Below, in pieces: positions 11,663 to 21,022 of a stretch of 64,000 nucleotides of DNA. The notes beneath the pieces were generated by a model, which saw only the letters and a program-made list of their open reading frames with translations, searched no databases and was not told the origin of the DNA. A program made the position numbers and the translations under genes. Location of the stretch: NCBI GenBank assembly GCA_037355855.1, contig CM074758.1, positions 6,111,001-6,175,000 of the forward strand, written 5' to 3'. The DNA is from Pseudo-nitzschia pungens (Eukaryota; Bacillariophyta; Bacillariophyceae; Bacillariales; Bacillariaceae). Numbering within the stretch: the first letter of the stretch is position 1; each line of letters starts with the position of its first letter.

Positions 11663-11972
11663 TGTAACATGCTAGCGTAGGCTAGTAGTGTTACGAATTA
11701 ATAATTAACCGAATCCCACATGGGATTCAAAAATATATATGATATCCATGTATGGATATCCGGTATGTATGAACAGACATGCAGAAGAGAGCGATTATAC
11801 GATTAAGGTTACATACGGAATATATGTTATATACAGGGATGGTTATTATACGAGGAGGTCGCGATGACCTCATCGCTCATTATTTCCTCTCTCTAATTTC
11901 AATCCCATCTCGTAAAGTGAAATAACACACAATTATTCAATACTACTCCCATTTCTACCTTAGAGTGTTACA
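11663..11972 (+). repeat. 3' LTR of B1
   Basis: It is 310 bp, nearly identical to 2047-2356, and is followed by the TSD copy ACTTC. Confidence 0.95.
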
Positions 11973-12039
11973 ACTTCAACACGCTCAAGTTCTTTGTTTT
12001 CGCGACGAAGGATTAAGAAGAGAACGTCAGTGTCTGTGT

Positions 12040-13195
12040 TGTAATTCATTCCCCCTACGATCGATTCCAAGCCGGTGTGGTATACGATTGATTCCAAGCC
12101 GGTGTGGTATTCATTCCCCCTACAATCGATTCCAAGTATGTGTGGTAGATCGATTCCAAGTCTGTGTTGTATTCATTTCCTCTACGATCGATTCCAAGCC
12201 GGTGTGGTATACGATTGATTCCAAGCCGGTGTGGTATTCATTCCCCCTACGATTGATTCCAAGTCTGTGTGGTAGATCGATTCCAATTCTGTGTTGTAAT
12301 TCATTCCCCCTACGATCGATTCCAAGCCGGTGTGGTATTCATCCCCCCTACGATCGATTCCAAGCCGGTGTTGTATTCACCTACGATCCCTCGATCCAAG
12401 CTGGTGGTTTGCTCCTTTAAACCCATATGATCCGAAGATTCATCAATCCAAGCCGGTGGTTTGTTCCTCTGTGTGCTATTTATTCCTCCTACGATCGATT
12501 CCCAGCCTGTGTGGTAGTCAATCCCCCTACGATCGATTCCAAGCCTGTGTGGTAGTAGATCGATTTGGTATTCATTTCCTCTACAATCGATTCCAAGTAC
12601 TCGTAAACAACTCTTATTTAGACTTCAAATCAACAGCAGATGACTAATTGATTTTAATCACAATATTTACTCCCCATACGATCGATTCCAAGCCTGTGTG
12701 GTAGATCGATTTGGTATTCATTTCCTCTACGATCGATTCCAAGCCTGTGTGGTAGATCGATTTGGTATTCATTCCCCCTACGATCGATTCCAAGTCTGGA
12801 TGGTATTTATTCCTCCTACGATCGATTCCAAGCCGATGTGGTATTCATTCCCCCTACAATCATGCTGGTGTGGTATTTATTCTCCCTACGATCGAGACCA
12901 AGCCGGTGTGGTATACGATTCATTCCAAGCCTGTGTGGTATTCATTCCCCCTACGATTCATTCCAAGCCGGTGTACTATTCATTCCCCTTAGGATTGATT
13001 TCAAGCCGGTGTAGTATTCATTCCCCCTACGATCGATTGATCGGTTCCAAGCTGGTGTAGTATTCATTCCCCCTACGATCGATTCCAAGCCAGTGTGGTA
13101 TTCAATTCCCTTACGATCGTTTGTTCCTTTCAACCCCTATGATCCAATTCCCTCACGATCGTTTGTTCCTTTCAACCCCTACGATCCTTCGATTC
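12040..13195. repeat. tandem array 1: ~40 bp satellite
   Basis: Variants of a unit built on TTCATTCCCCCTACGATCGATTCCAAGCCGGTGTGGTA recur about 25 times with insertions, truncations and compound units. Every unit carries the palindromic core CGATCG or CGATTG. Short frames through it are repeat artefacts. Confidence 0.85.
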
Positions 13196-13224
13196 GACTC
13201 GGTGTGTGATGATGTTCTGTTAAT

Positions 13225-14020
13225 CAGTTTAGCACCCCCTGTAGATCTTCCAATAAGAACTGGGGTATGTAGATCTGGTACAAATTCTACTAGTAGAAAG
13301 GCCCAGCATCCTGCTTAGCATCCTGTTTAGTGTCCCTCCTAGCACAGTTGAGTTTTGTTAATCAGTTTAGCACCCCCTGTAGATCTTCCAATATTGATCT
13401 GATAAGAGATAGGGTATGTAGATCTGGTACAAATTTTACTACAAGGGCCCAGCATCCTGCTTAGCATCCTGTTAAGTGTCCCCCTTAGCACAGTAGAGTT
13501 TGGTTAATTAGTTAGCACGCCCTGTAGATCTCCCAATATTGCTCTGATAAGAGCTAGGGTATGTAGATCTGGTACAAGTTCTACATAGAAGGCCCAGCAT
13601 CCTCATGCTCAGCATCCTGTTAAGTGTCCCCCTTAGCACAGTAGAGTTCGGTTATTCAGTTAGCACCCCCTGTAGATCTCCCAATATTGATCTGATAAGT
13701 GATAGGGTATGTAAATCTGGTACAAATTCTACATACAAAGCCCAGCATCCTGCTTAGCATCCTGTTGAGTCCCCCCCCTTAGCACATTACAGTTCGGTTA
13801 ATCAGTTAGCACCCCCTGTAGATCTCCCAATATTGATCTGATAAGAACAGGGGCATGTAGATCTGGTACAAATTCTACTAGAAGGGCCTAGCATCCTGCT
13901 TAGCATCCTGTTTGGTATCCCCCTTAGCACAAGTTATTTAAATACGTATATTATTATTATTATTATTAGCACACTACAGTTCCGTTTATCAGTTAGTACC
14001 CCCTGTAGATCTTCTAATAC
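13225..14020. repeat. tandem array 2: ~146 bp satellite
   Basis: The phrase AGCACCCCCTGTAGATCT and variants occur at about 13231, 13369, 13513, 13662, 13808 and 13995, each followed by GGTATGTAGATCTGG and CAGCATCCTG. The last spacing is longer because a 34 bp LINE tail sits at 13932-13965. Confidence 0.88.
13932..13965 (+). mobile_element. extremely truncated LINE insertion (34 bp 3' tail)
   Basis: AGTTATTTAAATACGTATA followed by (TTA)n equals the last 20 or so bases of the LINE plus its microsatellite tail. It is flanked by the 8 bp direct repeat TTAGCACA (13924-13931 and 13966-13973), which occurs once at the corresponding place in other array units. Confidence 0.75.
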
Positions 14021-14119
14021 GGTACCATAGTGTATCAGTGTTCAAGAAGCTGAGGAATGTAACTATGATACATATCTATCCTATTATAGGATTTTACCAC
14101 CCAGTACAATCTCAAAGTA

Positions 14120-14655
14120 CATTAAATAGGTGTGCCAGTACTGGAGGAAATGTGCATCAAATAGATGTGACATCCAAAGTATCAGGTGTTTCTGACTCAG
14201 ACTTTTTTCATAGTCGCAAGCGTACATAGGGTGAGGACTATTGGCACTGGAATGGTGGAAATAATCCATTTCTGAATTTACATAGGTCACTTTGTAAATT
14301 TTCTAGTGAAATGTGCCAGTACTGGAGGAAATGTGCATCAAATAGATGTGACATCCAAAGTATCAGGTGTTTCTGACTCAGACGTTTTTCATAGTCCCAA
14401 GCGTACATAGGGTGAGGACTATTGGCACTGGAATGGTGGAAATAATCCATTTCTGAATTTACATAGGTCATTTTGTCTATTTTCTAGTGTAATATGCCAG
14501 TACTGGAGGAAATGTGCATCAAATAGATGTGACATCCAAAGTATCAGGTGTTTCTCACTCAGACTTTTTTCATAGTCCCAAGCATACATAGGGTGAGGAC
14601 TATTGGTGCTGGAATGGTGGAAATGTCCAAAATATTAATGTACATAAGTCATTTA
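14120..14655. repeat. tandem array 3: ~181 bp unit, three copies
   Basis: CCAGTACTGGAGGAAATG starts units at about 14135, 14315 and 14497. The copies are about 95 percent alike by eye; the third decays after 14600. No coding sense is apparent. Confidence 0.9.
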
Positions 14656-14945
14656 ATAGTTTAGTACTGTAGTTCTTACTACTGTTTGTGTATTGATTAG
14701 TCCTTTTTCCGCTCCATCTGTCCTTTTTCCATTGGGAGTAACCTTACAACATAAATGTAGTCAGAAATTATGGCGCGGCAGTGGGTGAGGGCAGGCTTGT
14801 AGTAATTACGAGTACGAAGTACTTCTGTAGTAAATACAGTAATGCTTTGTAATTACTTCGTATGCACTATGTACCAAAACCAAAAAAGCACGTACAGAAA
14901 AAGCACATAAAATGCGTGTGCCAAACTTCACATAATTTTGGGTGC
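14656..14945. other. non-repeat spacer between arrays
   Basis: AT-rich sequence with TACGTA-like words. No gene, tRNA-like or element-like structure was recognised. Confidence 0.5.
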
Positions 14946-14949
14946 AATC

Positions 14950-15475
14950 TGACGGCAACTGAATTACAATCCGACAGCAACTGCTGAAATACAATGCGAC
15001 GGTGAGTGAACTGCATCAAGATCAGGGGTATTGATCATGGAGTTCACTTCTAACCATGCATGTAATTGCCTGCTTGCTCCTCGTAGGGAAGAATACACAG
15101 AACGCAACTGAAATACAATGCGACGGCAACTGTTGAAATACAATCCGACGGCAACTGCTGAAATACGATGCGACGGTGAGTGAACTGCATCAAGATCAGG
15201 GGTATGGATCATGGAGTTCACTTCTAACCATGCATGAAATTGCCTGCTTGCTCCTCGTAGGGAAGAATACACAAAACGCAACTGAAATACAATGCGACGG
15301 GAACTGAAATACAATGCGACGGGAACTGAAATACGATGCAAGGATGCAACGGGAGCACGACGGGGAACTGAAATAAGATGCGACGGCAATACAATCCGAC
15401 GGCAATTGAAATAGGATGCAACGGGAATTGAAATGCAATGATACAACGGCAACTGAAATCCAGTTTGTACCAATA
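14950..15475. repeat. tandem array 4: ~22 bp motif with higher-order repeat
   Basis: Variants of GAAATACAATGCGACGGCAACT are tandemly arranged. A longer block (GTGAGTGAACTGCATCAAGATC ... GGAAGAATACAC) appears twice, about 178 bp apart, as a higher-order unit. Confidence 0.85.
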
Positions 15476-15534
15476 CAGTATCAGAATACTAGTGGTTCTT
15501 AACATCAATAATAGTGTAACATTATTATCATGTG

Positions 15535-15850
15535 ATAATGGGCGGGCGTTGCCTCTAGAAATTATGGGCGTTGCCTCTAGAAATAATGGGTGTTGCGTCT
15601 AAAACTGATGGGCGTTGCCTCTAGAAATGATGGGCGTTGCGTCTAAAACTGATGGGCGTTGCCTCTTGAAATGATGGGCATTGCCTCTAAAAATGATGGG
15701 CGTTACCTCTTGAAATGATGGGCGTTGCCTCTAAAAATGATGGGCGTTGCCTCGAAAATTGATGGGCGTTGCCTCAAAAATTGATGGGCGTTGCCTCTAA
15801 AAATGATTGGCGTTGCCTCTAAAAATGATTGGCATTGCCTCTAGAATATA
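15535..15850. repeat. tandem array 5: 21 bp minisatellite
   Basis: About fifteen copies of TGATGGGCGTTGCCTCTAAAA with small variations. This is the fifth unrelated repeat in a row, ending about 90 bp before the right terminus of TIR element 1. Confidence 0.9.
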
Positions 15851-15944
15851 TATGGCAGGGACAATCATTTGGTCAAAAATTTGACCCCAAAAGGACCCGG
15901 CACGAAAATTTTCGACCCACGTCTAAAATCAGTTATCAGACGCA

Positions 15945-16303
15945 TCCACACCACCCTGGGATACTCCCCGGCACAGTTGGTGTTTGGAAGGGACATGTTT
16001 ATGCCTGTGAATTTCCCAGTGGATTGGGAAGCAATCCAAGCAAGGAAACAAAAAAGTATCCACAAGAGTAACATCAGGGAGAACCGGAAGAGGATCCCCC
16101 ATGTCTATAAAGAAGGAGATTATGTCACCCTGGAAAGGAAGGGCATTATTCCGAAACTATCCTTCCCACCACAAGGACCTTACAAGGTGCTCAAGGCCCA
16201 TGACAATGGAACTGTAACTATTGAAACTGCTCCCTTTGTAACCGACTGGGTTAACATTAGGAGAGTCCATCCCTATTATTGCAGGGATCCCATTAAACCG
16301 TAA
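15945..16303 (+). pseudogene. family A integrase C-terminal part (A1)
   Basis: It continues the A1 integrase after TIR element 1: IHTTLGYSPAQLVFGRDM, then the basic C-terminal DNA-binding part with YVTLERKGIIPKL and VNIRRVHPYYCRD. It matches A2 and A3 closely. The stop is at 16301-16303, before a purine-rich CATGGAGGAG stretch that abuts the LTR and probably primes plus-strand synthesis. Confidence 0.9.
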
Positions 16304-16321
16304 CAGTCCCATGGAGGAGTA

Positions 16322-16508
16322 TGCCGTGCACCAGAACAGTCACGAGTCCGTTCGGGACTGGATTAAGGATAAGGATAAAAATAGTCAGCGAGTCGACAGA
16401 ATCGCCGATTCAGAGCACTCTTGGAGCTGTAACAAATAGACTAACCAATAGAGCTCACAATTTGCATATCACTACTATTCTAATCACTAGTAGAACCGGG
16501 GTATGGCA
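16322..16508 (+). repeat. 3' LTR of A1
   Basis: It is 187 bp, starts TGCCGTGCACC and ends GGGGTATGGCA, homologous to the LTRs of A2 and A3. Short LTRs below 200 bp are a family-A trait. It is clearly more diverged than the A3 pair. Confidence 0.9.
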
Positions 16509-16513
16509 CAAAG

Positions 16514-16588
16514 TTCCTAACAGCTGTCCTCAAGTCCACGTAGAAATTAGTACATTTAGTTGTAGAACCAACGGACAGCTGTCAGGAA
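16514..16588. repeat. 16 bp inverted repeat
   Basis: TTCCTAACAGCTGTCC at 16514-16529 and GGACAGCTGTCAGGAA at 16573-16588 are inverted copies with one mismatch, enclosing 43 bp. They may be termini of a small decayed element, but no TSD was found. Confidence 0.5.
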
Positions 16589-16598
16589 TTTTGTAGTA

Positions 16599-16983
16599 GG
16601 GCATTTTGACCCTCGTCTGGTAGTAGATTTTTCTACAAGGCTATACAGAGCATCTCCAAGGCAACTCGTTGAGAAATCTCTCTAGTACTAATTCTAGATG
16701 ATATTGTTCAAAATTACATTTTGGCTCCTACTCAACCAATCTTGACTTGATAACACCAGATAAACCAACTCTGGGCACAAGGGTTGGATGGACATAGGTG
16801 TGATGGCTTCAAGTCTATTGCAACTGCTTCCAATTCAATCACCATGGTCAGGAGGAGTTGAAGCCTAATTTGTACATGAATTTGTGTAGAAAATTAGTAC
16901 CAGAGTTTCTTTCTGGGAAATGACCGAGTCGTGCAGTAGACTCCAGTAGAAAAATGTACCACCAGGCGAAGGTCAAAATGCCC
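16599..16983. mobile_element. 385 bp MITE with TA target-site duplication
   Basis: Terminal inverted repeats of about 38 bp (GGGCATTTTGACC... and ...GGTCAAAATGCCC, a few mismatches) are flanked by TA at 16597-16598 and 16984-16985. Length, lack of coding capacity and TA duplication are typical of Tc1/mariner-type MITEs. Confidence 0.8.
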
Positions 16984-16985
16984 TA

Positions 16986-17442
16986 AACTTGCGAGTAAAG
17001 GACATAAAAGTCGTGGAGGTGACAGCTGATAAGAATTACGTAGTACCTGTAGGGTGCCGGTAGGATGCTGGCATTCTCATTTCAATTGGACAGTGCGGCA
17101 CAAGATCAACAACGGTGGGAAAGACCGAGACAACAGAAACAGAAAAATACTACGAATACGTACGAGTAGTACGTAGTATGCGAATTCAAAATTCAAAATG
17201 CCGTACCGGTATAGCACTCGTACGGTAATTAACCTTTCTGTCCTTCGTATTCAGTACCGTAAGTTAACCTTACCTTATCAAAAAGCGGAAGAGTAATGAT
17301 TGGCACGATCAGGATACAGGAAGCAGGCAGGTACTACGTTCACTCCCACCCTGTGTCTGTATACTGTACTCGCATCCCATAAAAAAGTTTGTAAATTGGA
17401 AAACTACAATAGCGATTGCACGAAAGAATAAAAACCACTGCC
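16986..17442. other. intergenic, upstream of dioxygenase gene 1
   Basis: It presumably contains the promoter and 5' UTR of the gene starting at 17443. Several TACGTA and TACCGGTA words are seen, but no clear core promoter element. Confidence 0.4.
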
Positions 17443-18784
17443 ATGACGTTCAACTTTGACATGAACCTGCGACTGCTTGTGGCAGTTTGTGTGACTCTGC
17501 CCTCCATGATTTCGACGACGGCACGCTTTGGGGTGGCGAGTGGTCTGGTCGAAACAGAGCGAGTTGCAGAATTCTTTGCACGCAACTACACCTGGCCTCC
17601 TCTGAAGTTTTCCCCCGACACACCCGGATGGAGAAATCTAATGGAGCACCGTTTGAGGCAGGTTGCAGAAATGGACGACCCCGATCAACGATATGAGGGA
17701 TACGTACAAACACTGAACGCTGCCATTGTGGCCCCCAACTTTACGGAACACGGGTTTGCATTGGCACGAGCTCCAGACGATCTCATGGAGGCATTGCGCG
17801 AAGGCGTTCGAGACGGCGTGGCTGCAGGGCCAAGGTTGGAGCGTGACGTAGAAGTTATTGATGGAGACACACCCTGGTTCGTCGACCGTCCCGACTTGAC
17901 CAGACGTGTCTTGGAGGAATTGCAACACTTCCCAGAAGCCTGGGCCGACATAGAGCTGACACCGCAACAAGCATACGGATTCCGTCTCTATAGAAACAAC
18001 AGCCAATTGCATATGCACATCGACAGAGCTCAAACCCACGTGATCAGTTTTATCCTGCACATTGATTCCTCTGACGATGCCGATCCTTGGCCGGTATTGA
18101 TTGAGGATTTCCATGGAAGTGAGTCCCTCTGGCATAACAGTTTCTCCTCAATGGATACGACGTCGTCACAATGCTGATTTCGCGGAAGTTGAGGCTCACC
18201 AAATGTTCTCTGTTATAATTACTGTATTATTTGTTTCTCAAAATCACGCAATCACAGATACTCACGAGATTGTTCTGACGAGCGGAGATATCGTGTTTTA
18301 CGAGAGCAGCAAAGTCTTCCATGGAAGACCGCACCGGTTCAACGGGAGCTGGTATTCTTCTGTTTTTGTGCACTATTATCCAAAATACAAGTGGGCAGAA
18401 ACCGATCACATGATGAAGCGGCATTACGCTGTACCACCGACCTGGGTAGAGAATCCTGAGCACCATTTCGAAGTTCCTCTGAGAATGGTAGGAACTGGAA
18501 TGACAGAACCCTACTGTCCAAACAATTGGTGTCAATCTCAGTACACGATCAAGCGAGAGAAGCGCCCTGTGGAACACGGGAAATTGATCACACCCACGGG
18601 AGAGGTACTTGATTTTGATCCTACCAAACGCGTTGAGTGCAGAGATATGAGAGATAATTGCCAATGGTGGGCCAGTTGGGAGTCGAACGAATGCGAACGG
18701 AATCCAGGTTTTATGCTAAAATATTGCAAAAGGTCGTGTGAAGCCTGTACAGTAGAAACAGGCAATGATAGGGACGAACTGTGA
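17443..18784 (+). CDS. ER-lumenal Fe(II)/2-oxoglutarate dioxygenase (prolyl-4-hydroxylase-like) with ShKT domain, gene 1
   Basis: Two exons, 17443-18118 and 18258-18784, with intron GTGAGT...CACAG of 139 bp; the product is 400 residues. The start is the first ATG, giving a signal peptide (hydrophobic residues about 9-26). The double-stranded beta-helix has the Fe(II) ligands H192-x-D194 (LHMHID) and distal H246 (FHGRP). The 2-oxoglutarate-binding Lys usual in collagen-type P4Hs is not obvious: the aligned site NGSW has Ser. Residues ~353-388 form a six-Cys ShKT domain, and the protein ends NDRDEL, an ER retention signal. By family knowledge it would hydroxylate Pro or a similar residue on secreted proteins; the substrate is unknown. 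It is convergent with its paralog at 19019-20540, and the intron position and phase are shared. Confidence 0.88.
18119..18257 (+). other. intron of dioxygenase gene 1
   Basis: 139 bp, GTGAGT donor and CAG acceptor, phase 1. It joins HG to NTHEIVLTSGD, matching the paralog, whose intron 1 has the same position and phase. Confidence 0.88.
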
Positions 18785-19018
18785 AGTTTGCTCAGTGCGT
18801 TTGTGACGGAAATAATGATGCAACATAATAATATCGTGTTAGCGTACCCTTGTAGCTTCTGTATCGACACGCAAACGTACACGTACACATTCTCGTACCA
18901 GAGGCAAATATAGAAAGAATCAAACTATAGTATGAAAAGTACACACGTCACTATCTACTGATTATGTTTCCGTGACGTTCAATTGAATAGAATGAGTCAA
19001 TAGAGAGAGATTCGATCT

Positions 19019-20540
19019 CTACAGTTCGTCGCCACCGAGAGAGAGCGGTGCGCAAACACCGCAACTTTTTGGACACATCACCTTCATGTACTTTGGATTC
19101 GATTCACATTCATTCGTCTCCCAACTAGCCCATTGGGCGCAACTCGTATGGTTATCCTCACATTCATCGTCATTCAACCCCCTTACTACTGCGGGGAGTA
19201 CTTCCTTGGGTCCGCCGATTTGTGTCGGGTCGAGTGCTGTCTTAGTTCCGTCCGGATTCAAAACATATCCATCCTCGCCTGGACCGCTCCATTTTTTGGA
19301 AAATTTCGTGTTGCACCAGTAGCTTGGACATCTTTGATACAAAAAACGAAGAAATAGAGTATTATTTCGCATCAAATGTGTGAGAAGCGACCGGAAATCT
19401 TGCCGTCTTCTCACAAAACGGCCGACATTTCCCCGGAATGTAGCAAAGCAATATTGTACTTACAGTGGCTCTTCAAAGGTAGTTCCGTGCATTTGGATGG
19501 GTATTTCGTACTGTGTATCAGGCACATCCGACCAATGTGGTGGAATGCGATTTACTTTGGCCAAATCATCAAAATTTTCTTGGTATCCGTGGGTTGGGTA
19601 GTAATGAACGAAAACGCTACTGTACCAAGTTCCATTGAATGGGCGGGGACGACCGTGAAAGCATTTGCTGCTCTCGTAGAAAAGCAGGTCACCACTGGTC
19701 AATGTGACCTCGTGGGTAGCTGGAAATCGAATTTTCGTTGAAAAGAGTGCAAGGTGCCGACGATAGAAGACAATCGAAAAGAAGGGCAAAACGTGTACAC
19801 GTAGTTAGTTCGACAAAAAAACCATTGCACAAAATCCGTTTGTAGTTTGATACGATTACTGAACGTTACATACTTCCTTGAAAATCCTCAATCAGAATGG
19901 GCCATGGTTCTGCGTCATCGGAAGAATCGATGTGGAGGATGAAGGAAATCACGTGCGTTTTGGCTTTGTCGATATGGACGTGCAACCTGGATGTGTTCCG
20001 ATACAATCGAAACCCGTACGCTGTGGCAGGCGTCAATTCAAAACCAACCCACGCTTCGGGATAGTGCTGCAACTCATTGAGAACCCGCTCCGTCAAGTCG
20101 GGACGGTCAATGAACCAAGGTCGGGGTTCGGTAATGGCGTTGATGTGACTTTCGAGACGAGGTCCCTTTTCGACTCCCGACCGGATCGCCCGTCGCAAGT
20201 CCTCCATCAACGACTCTGGTGCTCGTGCCAATCCAAATCCGTGCTCGGTGAAGTTTTTCTGCACGACTGCAGCATGCAACGTCTGAGCGAAACCCTCGAA
20301 TCGATCCGTTCGGTCCTCGATCTCCGCTACCTGGCGCAGTCGGTGCTCGAATAACTTTCGCCATCCCGGCGTTTCTGGGACGTACTTTTCGGGGGGCCAC
20401 GTGTGATTCAGCTCGTGGTACCGTGCTATTCGTTCTTCTTCGGTTCGTTGGCCGTTTGCGGGTGTGACAAGTAGAGAGCTCAACATCGCAACTCCAAGAA
20501 GAAGCACGAAGCGCGAAACGCTGTAGGCCGTCGCATTCAT
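19019..20540 (-). CDS. ER-lumenal Fe(II)/2-oxoglutarate dioxygenase (prolyl-4-hydroxylase-like) with ShKT domain, gene 2
   Basis: Three exons on the minus strand, 20540-19874, 19719-19464 and 19331-19019; introns have donors GTATGT and GTAAGT and AG acceptors, giving 411 residues. Signal peptide MNATAYSVSRFVLLLG..., then Fe(II) ligands H189-x-D191 (LHVHID) and H244 (CFHGRP), NGTW where a 2OG-binding Lys might be, a C-terminal ShKT domain (about 365-402) and the end GGDEL, an ER-retention-like signal. It is about 60 percent alike to gene 1 by eye over the catalytic domain. Tail-to-tail order and the shared first intron indicate an inverted gene duplication; the second intron was gained here or lost in gene 1. 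The enzyme class is clear; the substrate cannot be told. Confidence 0.88.
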
Positions 20541-20550
20541 GATCGTCGTC

Positions 20551-20582
20551 GGTGAGTGAGTGAGTGAGTGAGTGAGTGAATG
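20551..20582. repeat. (TGAG)n microsatellite in the 5' leader of gene 2
   Basis: Seven or so TGAG units lie 11-40 bp upstream of the gene 2 ATG, hence probably in its 5' UTR or core promoter. Confidence 0.85.
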
Positions 20583-21022
20583 ATTCGTTCGAGACCAAAA
20601 CTGATTTGGAATGGTCGATTTTTGTTATTGGATGAGAACACAACAGGAGATAGTTCTGGGTACGAGTAGCTGGTCGATGAGTGGTTTTCCTAGTTTCGAA
20701 GTACATGTACTCGTATGGTTACTCGAGTGGAAGGGTTTAGCACAAGGTCCGGCTCCAGGTCATGGATTCAAAACATACAATTTTTTAATTAACATAATTC
20801 TAGTTCGGAATGATCAAGAACGAAAAAAACGACTTGGTGGAGACTGGAGACGATCGAGACGCACGATCGACTGTACAGGTAAGGTTTAATTACTGGTACC
20901 GACTGGTAAGGTTACTGGTACAAGTAAGTAATCTTAAAATCGTAAGATCTTACCGGTAACTACCGTATTCAAAAAAAATACTTCGGTAATACGGGTAATC
21001 TTATTCTAACGGTAAGTTACTG
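20583..21022. other. intergenic DNA, no gene seen
   Basis: Upstream region of gene 2. From 20880 on it is rich in short TACCGGTA/TTACTGGTAC words in both orientations. No reading frame or RNA gene was recognised. Confidence 0.4.

Larger units (their letters stand above)
2047..11972 (+). mobile_element. Ty3/gypsy LTR retrotransposon family B, copy B1, complete
   Basis: The element has two 310 bp LTRs, TG...CA type ends (TGTAACATG...GTGTTACA) and the 5-bp TSD ACTTC at 2042-2046 and 11973-11977. Order of parts: LTR, palindrome, gag, stop TGA, protease, reverse transcriptase, RNase H, integrase, LTR. Two non-autonomous LINEs (7010-9055 and 9401-11435) split the end of pol; removing them with their TSDs gives about 5.8 kb, close to B2's 5.7 kb. 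By eye the two LTRs differ at one position, so insertion is recent. Confidence 0.95.
1413..15942. mobile_element. TIR element 1 (CGTCT family), satellite-filled, hosting B1
   Basis: The left end reads CGTCTAATAACTGATTTT and the right end, on the other strand, CGTCTGATAACTGATTTT. Both are followed within 40 bp by CGACC-type subterminal motifs. The flanking dinucleotide CA is duplicated. Without B1 (9.93 kb including its TSD) the element is about 4.6 kb. It contains a 36 bp direct repeat, five tandem arrays and no convincing gene. Termini and 2-bp TSD match TIR element 2 at 48171-50318. The superfamily is not recognised. Confidence 0.8.
1..16508 (+). mobile_element. Ty3/gypsy LTR retrotransposon family A, copy A1 (5' part outside window, interrupted)
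   Basis: Pieces 1-1412 and 15945-16508 join into one continuous family-A element: RNase H, integrase and 3' LTR. The gap between them is the TIR insertion 1413-15942, which is flanked by the dinucleotide CA on both sides (1411-1412 and 15943-15944). The joined reading frame agrees with the integrase of copies A2 and A3. The 5' LTR, gag, protease and most of the reverse transcriptase lie left of the window. The copy is decayed: it has an internal 142 bp duplication and stops. Confidence 0.9.

Noticed and set aside
12040..15850. CRISPR-like arrays
   Set aside because: Units are directly tandem without unique spacers, vary in length and lie in a eukaryotic transposon; no cas genes.
12000..15850. 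A centromere or telomere
   Set aside because: Five different short arrays bounded by transposon ends, no telomeric repeat and no long homogeneous satellite.
17416..17442. Upstream start of dioxygenase gene 1 at 17416
   Set aside because: That codon is TTG, not ATG; the first ATG at 17443 gives a good signal peptide.
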